NCBI GenBank assembly: GCA_951213105.1
Contig: OX578146.1
Span: forward strand, 54,975,569 to 55,039,568
Length of the DNA: 64,000 nt
Origin: Amaurobius ferox
Lineage: Eukaryota; Arthropoda; Arachnida; Araneae; Amaurobiidae
Reading direction: 5' to 3'
A model generated the notes under the pieces. The model saw only the letters and a program-made list of their open reading frames with translations. It did no database searches and had not been told where the DNA came from. The first letter of the stretch is position 1. The number at the start of each line of letters is the position of its first letter. This document shows, in pieces, positions 35,483-44,649 of the stretch. A program made the position numbers and the translations under genes.

Positions 35483-36286
35483 GAACGGGGATTATTTGCA
35501 GGCCATTTCGAAAAAAAATGTACGATCTCTATTTAAAGATCCACCAAATTTTTGTAGAGTAAAATGTTCAACAAATTTAAGCTGTGTACCAAATTTTAAT
35601 TCTCTAGGACTTAGGAAAGTGCATTAAAAATGCCACCAAATAAGTATATCACGAAGAGTTATATAAAATTAAAAGAAAATTTGAAAAATTATCTACCAAA
35701 TTTATTTTAAAATGTGAAGCCTCTCTCCGTGATTGTGGCATTATTATATATGATCTGTTGTTGTATTTAATAGCGTATTAGAAGGAATGTACATTTAAAA
35801 ATGTTCATTAAATAATAAAAATAGTCGTTATGAATTAAATTACGACAACAGATGGCAGCACCACAAATATTTTGAATTAAAATAAAAAATATATTCTATG
35901 TTTTATTGGGTATTAAATTTAGTTTTAATATAATCTAAGCATTGCATTTTATTTTTCAGGAAATATTTCACAACTGTTTGAGCAGAATTTCGACGAAAAA
36001 TGTGTGCCGCGAAAGTTAACAAAGCGCGGATAGGGCAGAAGATTGACTGACGCTCACCCTTAAAAATACAGCATAATACATAAATACATACATATAGTAT
36101 TATAATAGTTTTTTTCCAAAGTTTAAGCCCAAATAATATGGAGATTCCTTATACACGTTAAAATACAGTAATTTTAATAATCATTGCATCACTCTCCCAA
36201 TGCCTCCCCCCAAAGTCAATCCAAAAGGGCGGCGGGAGCATTAACTAAAAATGCCCCCCAGTGAAAATTCCTTAAAAAACGGCCTG
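35483..36286 (-). other. hAT interior, no exon confirmed
   Basis: 5' part of the hAT element on its coding strand. I cannot identify the first exon. The region nearest the right TIR includes a G-rich strip (GGGCGGCGGGAGC near 36230) and an inverted CCCCC. Confidence 0.4.
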
Positions 36287-36420
36287 GGGTAAGGAGGGTA
36301 CGGTCCTTGTCGATGCCTCCCCCACTGGGTTCCGGTCTAAATTGGGCGGCACTTTCTGGCCGCCGAAACAAATAGATTACACCTTCGTGTAGATCAGACG
36401 GTCTGGGTCTAAGAATAAGA
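36287..36420 (+). mobile_element. tRNA-headed SINE, copy 2, 3' part
   Basis: Resumes with GGGTAAGGAGGGTACGGTCC and runs through CCCACTGGGTTCCGGTCTAA to the tail GATCAGACGGTCTGGGTCTA. A second partial tail, CGGGCGGTCTGGGTTGAAAG, follows at 36436-36455, and then AAGACCGATTT at 36470-36480, the third occurrence of the target sequence flanking this SINE pair. Confidence 0.88.
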
Positions 36421-36480
36421 AGTTATTTTAAATATCGGGCGGTCTGGGTTGAAAGACAGCAAAAAGAAGAAGACCGATTT

Positions 36481-36986
36481 AAAAAAAGACCGAATATATC
36501 TCTCTGATAACGATCGATCTTACGAAGACGTGTGCTTTTTTAGATTCAATTATACTAGGTCCAATTGTTTTCGAAATATTGCATCCAAACTTTCCGCTGC
36601 ATTGTACGAATACATTTACAATTCACAAAAACATTAGCGTTCTAAAGAAAAGCAAACGAGAAAATGTAAGCAGAAAAAATACATTGTATTAGAACAAAAA
36701 TAAATCTGATGTGGGTATCTCGTGACTTTCGCTACAGGCTCAAATTCATAATTTGTTAATATGGGGTTAATTTCAGAAATTTGCGCTGATAATTATTTGT
36801 TTGCAGTAGAAATCCTATTATCCGAATCAATTGGAACTAAAGCTAATTTCGGAAAATCAAAAACTAATCAGTTCAAAACTGAGGCCACAGTAATAGTGCT
36901 AATTAAAAATGTACATGTTTTTGTAAGGCGTATACATTTGACTGGAAAGGAATGATGCCATTTAAAGAAATAAATACTATCAATTT
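36481..36986. other. No gene; contains a solitary F1/F2-type 5' end
   Basis: At 36705, TCTGATGTGGGTATCTCGTG and ACTTTCGCTACAGG resemble the shared F1/F2 5' terminus. The following 250 bp match no core that I know. The 3' hairpin of F2 copy a begins at 36987 and, being palindromic, could serve as the end of both elements. A 64-residue open frame at 36761-36955 lacks motifs. Confidence 0.45.
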
Positions 36987-38145
36987 TTACTTTCCCTGCA
37001 ATACATGGTAATGTATAGGGAAAGTATTGAAATCATGCCGAAAATCACAACTTGAGTTTTCGACGGATCTACACGTTTCGAGACCTCTAGAATACGAAAT
37101 AACTATTTTTAGCGTGACGTCTGTGTGTGTGTCTGTCTGTGTGTCTGTGTGTCTGTCTGTGTGTCTGTCTGTCTGTCTGTGCAGATTTTGTATCCACTCT
37201 AACTAAAAAACTAATGGACCGAATTTCACTAAATTTTGTAAGTAAGTCACTTGTGGGCGGGGCTGGTGCTGATTAGTTTTGGGTACGATTCGGAATAAAA
37301 GAACCCGCCTTTTTTGTGAAATGGCCCGCAAAAGCTTGTATCCACTGTAGCTGAAAAACTAATGGACAGAATTTCACAAAATTCGGTAGATGAGTCACGT
37401 ATAGGCCACCCTGGTGCTGATTAGATTTTGGTACGATTCGGAAAAAAATAACCTGCCTTTCGAGACCTCTAGAATGCGAAAAAACTATTTTTAGCGTGAC
37501 GTCTGTGCGTGTGTCTGTGTGTCTGTCTGTGTGTCTGTGTGTCTGTCTGTGCAGATATTGTATCCACTCTAACTAAACAAGTAATTGACTGGATTTCATA
37601 AAATTTGGTAGGTAAGTCACTTGTGGGCGAATCTGGTGCTGAAAAGTTTTGGGTACGATTCGGGATAAAAGAATCCGCCTTTTTTTGCGAAATGGCCCTG
37701 CAAAAGCTTGTATCCACTCTAGCTCAAAATTTAATGGACCGAATTTCACAAAATTTGGTAGATTTGGTAAGTCGCTTGTGGGTAACCCTGGTGCTGATTA
37801 GATTTTGGAATGATTCGGTAAAAATAACCTGCCTTTTTTTTTCAAAATGGCCCGCAAAAATCGACAAAATCTAAAATAAAAAACTACGTATGCTAAAATA
37901 TATCCATTTAATGCTTGTTTTATACGTAACTTTTAACGAATAAAGAAATAAGACCAACCCCATTACAATAGGGCTAGCCGTTCTCAAGATATTTTTTGTT
38001 TTTTGTTTTTATCTACGCCACTTTTGGAAATGATTCCAGTTACCAAATGAGAACGAAAATTGAATTAATAGTGAATTAAATTTAATTAAAATAAGAGGAT
38101 GTGTATATAAGTCTGCAGGGAAAGTCAGGTGCTGCCCACATCAGA
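36987..38145 (-). mobile_element. F2 non-autonomous element, copy a
   Basis: Read on the minus strand, F2 starts TCTGATGTGGGCAGCACATG (one substitution here), ACTTTCCCTGCAGA, and ends with a GTCTGT/CAGA microsatellite, GAAAACTC and a terminal hairpin ACTTTCCCTATACATTAC...GTATTGCAGGGAAAGT. ACTTTCCCTGCA near the 5' end is the exact inverse complement of TGCAGGGAAAGT at the 3' end. This copy is about 1.16 kb, longer than the 796-bp norm, because a roughly 380-bp segment with its own microsatellite is duplicated (compare CGAGACCTCTAGAATACG near 37078 and near 37459). Non-coding. Confidence 0.75.
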
Positions 38146-38571
38146 TTTTTATATTCTGAAATTATATTTATAGAAAACATATCACAAAGTCTGAATTGAA
38201 GTTTTGTTTGACAGAGAGTAAATAAATTGTCTTTGCTTTGCAGACATATCTTGGAGCATAAGAAAAAAGCAACATAAGAAAGAAAATATAGGCTCTGAAA
38301 AACACTTTGGTTCATTAGGTTTTGCACGAAAATGATTTTAAAGAGGGGGAAAAAAGAAGAAGCTTTAAAATGGATTTTGTTTAATAGCGGTTTCGGATAA
38401 AGGAGCTTCTAATAGTTCGGATAATGGAGGGTTTATTCTTTTCAGCTTTAAAGATTACGTATAAAACAATAGTTTAATAAATACTTTAAAAGATGCATAC
38501 TCTTCCATTCCAGAATTTTTCAGATTTGCAAGCCATTTAAGAAAATACTAGGTATATTTTTCTAAATTAAC
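38146..38571. other. No recognised feature
   Basis: AT-rich spacer. A phrase TCGGATAA..GGAGCTTCTAATAGTTCGG near 38392 recalls Tigger-type ends but is not matched by a partner. Confidence 0.4.
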
Positions 38572-38707
38572 CGAGGCGGTGAATGAACTGTCAATACAAG
38601 CGTTTCCTCGGTTGTGGGTTCGAGTCCTAACTGCGGGCATGGATGTTTTGTTTTTGGACGTAGTGCACAAGGGTAAAATGACGACAAAGTGTTCCGGCAT
38701 AAGCAAA
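38572..38707 (+). mobile_element. Probable tRNA-derived SINE head (Ser/Leu-type)
   Basis: ACCGAGGCGGTGAATGAACT, then GCGTTTCCTCGG, and a good B box GTGGGTTCGAGTCC. The GCGTTTCCTCG segment and box order match the SINE at 16396-16601. The 3' part is cut by the Helitron starting at 38708, and no tail or target duplication is visible. Confidence 0.5.
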
Positions 38708-40010
38708 TCTATATAAATAAAATTGAAAATCTGTCTGTCTATCTGTCTATCTGTCTGTCTGTCCGTCTGTCTGTCTGTTTGTCCCATCATCGGGAAAACG
38801 GCTGCACCGAATTTGATGAAATTCTGTGGGTAGCCTTGAAATAGCCCCACATAAACTTTAGTCTATGTTTTAAGTTTCTACGACCAGTGGTTCTCGAGAT
38901 ATTAGTGACAAACAGAACTTTCGTTTATCTCATCATCACGGGAGAACGGCTAAACCAAATTTAATGAAATTTTGTGGGTAGCCTTGAAATAGCCACCTTA
39001 AATTTAGTCCAAGTTTCGAGTTTCTAAGACCAGAGGTTTTGAGATATTAATCAAAAACGAAGCATTTTCAAAGCCGTTCTACTTTCTAACTCCGTGGTTC
39101 CGCTAAACGAAAAGGTTGAAAATCGTTTGTTTGCAACATGAAAGTGAATTGAAACTTTATCTCTGATTTTCGTGTAAGATTTTTGCGTAAATTAGTAACT
39201 TTCTGAAAGCATGAATTATTTGAAACATGAATTTAAATGGAAAATCTATCACCATGCTTTATTTTTCACAAGCTTTTACTCAACAATGAAAAGTATTAAG
39301 AAATCAAAATGATTCTATCTTATATCATGCTGCTCGGAAACACAATTAAATTAAGTATGTTTGTTAATGTTTTTTATTATTTTTTGGATTCGAATGATAA
39401 ATAAATGCACATAAAAATATATCTTGTAAATGGACGGTTTGATTTTGCTTTTAATAATATAAATTGCGGACTGCGTACATATATCACTTTCATTTATTTT
39501 GGCAAAAAGTTTTCAAGCTTACATGTTGTGTTTAGCTGAGAAACTCATATATTGTGCTTAGCCAATAAATTCATTTAGCAGATTGTTGAAATCAGAAAAG
39601 CGTAGAACTGCTATATCTTCTAATACAATTTTAGTGTTTTCATTCAGTATATATTGATTTTTGTAAATTTTCCATATTTTTTGTAATTCCATATTTTATT
39701 ATATATTTTTTGTAATTCCATATTTGTATTCCATATTTTGTAATTCCATATGTATAATTCCACATTTTTTGTAAATTTACTTACAAAACGGGCCAGGATG
39801 TTTTATACTTCAGATCTCCCCGTGAAGATAATTTGTGAATAGCGAGAACAAAGATTCTTAAACTTCGTTTCAGGAGCCTTTTATTAAATATTTTAAAAGA
39901 ATATTTTGATTAAAAATGTCATTTAGTATACTATAGGAATTTGCGTATGATCGTAAATTTTAAGTTTCTTTATATTATATATTCCGTATGAAGTGCGGAT
40001 ATGCTGTTAA
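38708..40010 (+). mobile_element. Non-autonomous Helitron, short form
   Basis: The 5' end is TCTATATAAATAAAATTG, then a long GTCT microsatellite and two tandem units of the phrase CGGCTGnACCGAATTTGATG with TTCTCGAGATATTA. The 3' end is TTCCGTATGAAGTGCGGATA, TGCTGTTAA: a short hairpin (CCGT...GCGG) about 10 bases from a decayed CTRR end. It is inserted between A (38707) and T (40011), the canonical Helitron target. It has no Rep/helicase, so it is non-autonomous. Compared with the two longer copies at 47403-51974 it lacks an internal block of 1.1-1.3 kb. Confidence 0.85.
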
Positions 40011-40262
40011 TAAATAATAATTTTTTTTTCTAAATACTACCACAATTTTTTCAGCATTTCAGCATTAACATAATACATTATTATGTACTGTATATTATTA
40101 TGTATTGTAGGGAAAGTAATACAAATCGTATTGTAAATAGTTGGTTTCTGTTTGTCTTCCCGAAACCGGAAAACTACAGTCATAACACTTTTATGTTGAA
40201 ATTTATTTAAGGTGTGCAAATATAAATAAACAAATCATGAAAATATTATACATTCTTATGTA

Positions 40263-41079
40263 TTACTCTCCCTGCAATACATGGTAATGTATAGGGCAAT
40301 TATTGGAATCATGACGAAAATCGCAACTCGAGTTTTTAACGAGTCTATACCTCTAGAATGCGAAAACAATATTTTTAGCGTGACCTCTGTGTGTGTGTCT
40401 CTTTGTCTGTCTGTGTGTCTGTCTGTGCAATGTCTGTGTATGTATTCTCTCTAACACAAAAACTAATATATTGAATTTTATAAAATTTGGTAGGTAAGTC
40501 ACTTGATTGTGACCCTGGTGCTGATTAGTTTTTGGTACGATTCGGAAAAACAGAAACCGCGTTTTTTTGCGAAATGACCAGGAAAAAATTTCATGTATCC
40601 ATTCTAGCTAAAATACTAATTGACCAAATTTCACAAAATTACTTACTAATTAAGTTACTTGTCAGACACTGTGTTGCTGATTTGATTTTGATACGATTCG
40701 GAAAAAAACAACCTGTCTTTTTTTACGAAATGGCCCTCAAAACTCTCCAAAATCTAACAAGAAAAGACTACAAATGCTGAAATGCATCAATTAAATTCTT
40801 GTTTTATACGTAATTTTTGACGAGGAAAATAGTAAGACCAACTCCATTACTTTAGGAATAACCGTTGTCAAGATATTTGAGATTTCTTGCATTTCTCTCT
40901 TACGCCGCTTTTGAAAACATGTCTAATTACCAAATAAATACAATAATTGAATTAAAAATGCAAATTTAGTGTTATGTTGTTGCAGTTAAACTCAATTTAA
41001 TGAATTATTAAAGAAATAAAGAAAAATACAAAAGATGAATTTGAGTCTTCAGGGAAAGTCATGTGCTGCCCACATCAGA
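40263..41079 (-). mobile_element. F2 non-autonomous element, copy b (complete)
   Basis: The hairpin end at 40263-40302 (ACTCTCCCTGCAATACATGG and partner arm) and the 5' end at about 41045-41079 (plus strand CAGGGAAAGTCATGTGCTGC, CCACATCAGA) are both present. 817 bp. Core phrases (TGGTGCTGATTAG, TACGATTCGGAAAAA, GAGATATTT) match copies c-e. Confidence 0.75.
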
Positions 41080-41689
41080 TTTTTTTCTTTCGTCTCAGTT
41101 ATCATTTTTCTTTAAAAAAAAACCCAAAGAAACGTGTAATATGATGACGTATATTAGAACAATTAATATTGCCATTATTTCTAAGTCGTATTTTAACACT
41201 TTATATAAACATAAACGTGCAATATTCCATATTGGCACTTTTGGCTTTAAAAAAAAAGAAACCGGTTTTCCACATTTTAGTTTGGAATTTAGAAAATTGA
41301 ATGCAATTTATTATTTTTGTTTTTCAACTTCATATCAGTAAACTCACAATATACCGCATAAATTACTCTAACTTTGCTGTAATGATGGCTCTATTTTGTT
41401 TATCCTGACAAAGAAGATTGCAGATTCCATTACAACAGTAGTGGACTTTGCAATTTCATTGCAGTAGCCCAACTGTAGAGAGGTGGCTGGCCAGGTCGAA
41501 GATCCAGAGAACGATTTACGATTAGAGTAGCAAAGTTCTTTACAGTGGCGACTGAACAAATCAACCCTGTAAGTTAGAGGTATGATAGTAGTACGATTAG
41601 TACGGTTTCAGCGGACTCTGGTATATATAGCGGCGATTTCAAATGAGGAGGTTAATGAAAACTCAGGAAGTTAATCCGGAGGATAAAAA
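41080..41689. other. No recognised feature
   Basis: Between two F2 copies of opposite orientation. Contains (A)n and a GC-richer stretch near 41470-41530 with no recognisable content. Confidence 0.4.
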
Positions 41690-42485
41690 TCTGATGTGGC
41701 AGCACATGACTTTCCCTGCAGATTTATATTCACGTTGTCTTTATTTTAATTACATTTAATTCACTTTTAATTCAATTTTCGTTCTCATTGGATAACTGGA
41801 CTTCTTTTCAAAGGTAGCGTAGAGAAAATACGAAAAACTAAAATATCTCAAATATCTCGAGAACAGTTAGTCCTAGTGTAATGGGGTTGGTCTTATTCTT
41901 TTCTTCGTCAAAAATTGCGTATTAAGCAAGTATTTAATGTATATATTTGCGTAGTGTTTTATTTTAGATTTTGGCGATTTTTGCGGGCCATTTTTCAAAA
42001 AAAGGCAGGTTATTTTTTTCGGAAGCATACCAAAATGTAATCAGCACCGGATTGTTCCACAAGTAACTTATCTACTGAATTTTGTGAAATTAGGTCCATT
42101 AGTTTTTCAGCTACAGTGGATACAAGCTTTTGCGGGCCATTTCGCAAAAAAAGCGGGTTCTTTTATCCCGAATCGTACCCAGAAATTAATCAGCACCAGA
42201 CTCGCCCACAAATGATCTACCTACCAAAATTTATGAAATTCGGTCCGTTAGTTTTTTATTTAGAGTGGATACAAAATCTGCACAGACAGACACACAGACA
42301 GACAGGCACACAGACACACAGACTCAAAGACACACAGGCAGACACACGCACAGACGTCACGCTAAAAATCGTTTTTTCGTATTCTAGAGGTCTCGAAACG
42401 TGTAGATCCGTCGAAAACTCGAGTTGCGATTTTCGGCATGATTCCAATACTTTCCCTATACATTACCATGTAATGCAGGGAATGT
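41690..42485 (+). mobile_element. F2 element, copy c, first of a tandem array
   Basis: 796 bp from TCTGATGTGGCAGCACATG to the hairpin arm GCAGGGAATGT. The (CA)(CAGA)n tract lies at about 42280-42352. The next copy starts after five A residues. Confidence 0.85.
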
Positions 42486-42490
42486 AAAAA

Positions 42491-43286
42491 TCTGATGTGG
42501 GCAGAACATGACTTTCCCTGCAGACTTATATCCACGTTCTCTTAATTTTAATTAAATTTAATTCACTTTTAATTCAATTTTCGTTCTCATTTAGTAACTG
42601 CACTTATTTTCAAAGGTGGCGTAGGGAAATACAAAAAAACTAAAATATCTCGAGAACGGCTAGTCCTAGTGTAATGAGGTTGATCTTATTCTTTTCTTCG
42701 TTAAAAATTACGTATAAAACAAGCTTTTAATGGATATGTTTGAGCGTACGTAGTTTCTTTGTTTAAATTTTCAAGATTTTTCCGGGCCATTTTGCGAAAA
42801 AAGGCAGGTTATTTTTTTCCGAATCATACTAAAATCTAATCAGCACCAGGGTGACATACAAGCGACTTATCTACCAAATTTTGTGAAATTCGGTCCATTA
42901 GAATTTTAGCTAGAATGGATAGAAGCTTTTTCTGGCTATTTCGCAAAAAAAGGCGGGTTCTTTTATCCCCAATCGTACCCAAAACTAATCACCTCCAGAT
43001 TCGCCCACAAGTGACTTACCTACCAAATTTTATGAAAATCGGTCAATTAGTTTTTTAGTTTGAGTGGATACAAAATCTGCACAGACAGACACACAGACAG
43101 ACAGACAGACACACATACAGACAGACACACAAACAGACACACACACACACACAGACGTCACGCTAAAAATAGTTTTTTCGTATTCTAGAGGTCTCGAAAC
43201 GTGTAGATCCGTCGAAAACTCGAGTTGTGATTTTCGGCATGATTCCAATACTTTCCCTATACATTACCATGTATTGCAGGGAAAGT
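42491..43286 (+). mobile_element. F2 element, copy d, second of the array
   Basis: Also exactly 796 bp, from TCTGATGTGGGCAGAACATG to GCAGGGAAAGT. The microsatellite is at 43080-43153. The third copy follows after six A residues. Confidence 0.88.
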
Positions 43287-43474
43287 AAAAAATCTGATGT
43301 GGGCAGCACATGACTTTCCCTGCAGACTTATATTAACGTTCTCCTAATTTTGATTAAATTTATTTCACTTTTAATTCAATTTTCTTTCTCATTCGGTAAC
43401 CGGACTTATTTTCAAAGGTGGCGTAGAGGAAATACGGAAAACTAAAATATCTCGAGAACGGCTATCCCTAGTGT

Positions 43475-43859
43475 TGTTGTTGTTGAGACCCAGACCGTCC
43501 GACCTACCAGAAAGGTGTAAGGTAACTGTATGGACGGCCGGGAAGTGCCACCCAATTTAGACCGGAACCCAGTGGGGAAGGCATCCACAGGGACCGTACC
43601 CTCCTTCCCCTACCACCAACCTCTCGGAAGGACTTACGGACCCACATGTTTAACGTGATCGTACTCCGCATGAACACGGCGGCATTTGTGGCAGCGTGCA
43701 AATCTAGCGCGCAAACCACGGGGATACCGCACCCGAGATGGCCAACAGCACGCGGCGTTCCGAGGTGGTCACCCACCAAGTACTAACCGCGCCCGATGCT
43801 GCTTCACTTCGGTGATCTAACGAGAACCGGTGTTTTCAGCACGGTACGGCCGTTGGCCC
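43475..43859 (-). mobile_element. 5S rRNA-headed SINE, copy 2 (young)
   Basis: The same order as copy 1 on the opposite strand: 5S head (43741-43857), B-box-less tRNA remnant, shared body, tail GGTCGGACGGTCTGGGTCTC and CAACAACAACAAC. It is flanked by a perfect 16-base target duplication, CGGCTATCCCTAGTGT (43459-43474 and 43860-43875), inside F2 copy e, where other F2 copies show the uninterrupted sequence. Perfect duplication and high similarity to copy 1 suggest recent activity. Confidence 0.96.
43741..43857 (-). rRNA. 5S rRNA-derived sequence (head of the SINE)
   Basis: Reads GCCAACGGCCGTACC through CACCGGTTCTCGTTAGATC, AAGCAGCATCGGGCGCGGTT and GGTGGGTGACCACC to TGTTGGC on the minus strand. 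One base of the box C region (GGATGGGTGACC) is deleted compared with copy 1. Not a ribosomal gene: target duplications enclose it within the SINE. Confidence 0.92.
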
Positions 43860-44573
43860 CGGCTATCCCTAGTGTAATGAGGTTGGTCTTATTATTTTTG
43901 TCCTTAAAAATTACGTATTAAACGAGCATTTAATGGATATATTTGAATATACCTAGTTTTTTAGTTTAGATTTTGACGATTTTTGAGGGGCCATTTTGCA
44001 ATAAAAGGCAGGTTATTTTTTTCCGAATCGTATCAAAATCTAATCTGCACCAGAGTAACCCACAAGTGACTCATCTACCGAATTTTGTGAAATTCGGTCA
44101 AGTAGTTTTTCAGTTAGAATGGATACAAGCTTTGCGGGCCATATCGCAAAAAAGGCGGATTCTTTTAATCCAATTCGTACCCAAAACTAATCAGCACCAG
44201 ACTCGCTCACAAGTGACTTACTTACTTACCAAATTTTGTGAAATTCGGTCCATTAGTTTTTTAGTTAGAGTGGATACAAAATCTGTACAGACACACAGAC
44301 ACACACACAGACGTCACGCTAAAAATGGTTTTTTGGTATTCTAGAGGTCTTGAAACGTGTAGATCCGTCGAAAACTCGAGTTGCTATTTTCGACATGATT
44401 CCAATACGTTCCCGATACATTACCATGTATTGCAGGGAAAGTAAAAAGCCGCACGAGGCAGACCTGAAGTAAACGTAGCAGGAGGTGGTCAATCAGATTG
44501 TCAGTTGCACGCCAATCTGACATTAGCGGGTGGAGAATGCAAAGCCCACCTCGATAATAAGAGCTTACAATTC

Positions 44574-44643
44574 CATCCCAGTAGTTCAACGGTAGATCGT
44601 CGGTCATTTCGAATATCCAGGATTTGATTTCCAGTTGGGTTTA
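44574..44643 (+). other. tRNA-like sequence
   Basis: CCATCCCAGTAGTTCAACGG then TAGATCGT, with A-box character, and GGATTTGATTTCC in B-box position, with partial acceptor pairing (CCCA with TGGG). It could be a tRNA pseudogene or the head of an unrecognised SINE; the acceptor stem is too imperfect for a functional tRNA. Confidence 0.4.
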
Positions 44644-44649
44644 TAGCAA

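Larger units (their letters stand above)
31387..36286 (-). mobile_element. hAT transposon with intact ends and spliced transposase
   Basis: Terminal inverted repeats CAGGCCATTTTTTAAG (left) and CAGGCCGTTTTTTAAG (right, read inward) differ at one of 16 positions. An exact 8-bp target duplication GGGTAAGG (31379-31386 and 36287-36294) lies within a tRNA-headed SINE, whose two halves rejoin in register across the gap; TIR and TSD length are diagnostic of hAT. The 4,900-bp element holds a transposase of at least two exons on the minus strand, plus later insertions: F3 copy e and two F2 5' ends at 34320-35482. Confidence 0.95.
43293..44442 (+). mobile_element. F2 element, copy e, third of the array, split by a SINE
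   Basis: Starts TCTGATGTGGGCAGCACATG and ends with the hairpin arm TGCAGGGAAAGT at 44442. It is interrupted by the 5S-headed SINE at 43475-43859 plus its duplicated target. Without the insert the element is about 750 bp. Confidence 0.85.

Noticed and set aside
44574..44643. A functional tRNA gene
   Set aside because: Acceptor pairing is incomplete and the T-arm box is degenerate (GGATTTGATTTCC), so it is kept only as a tRNA-like sequence.
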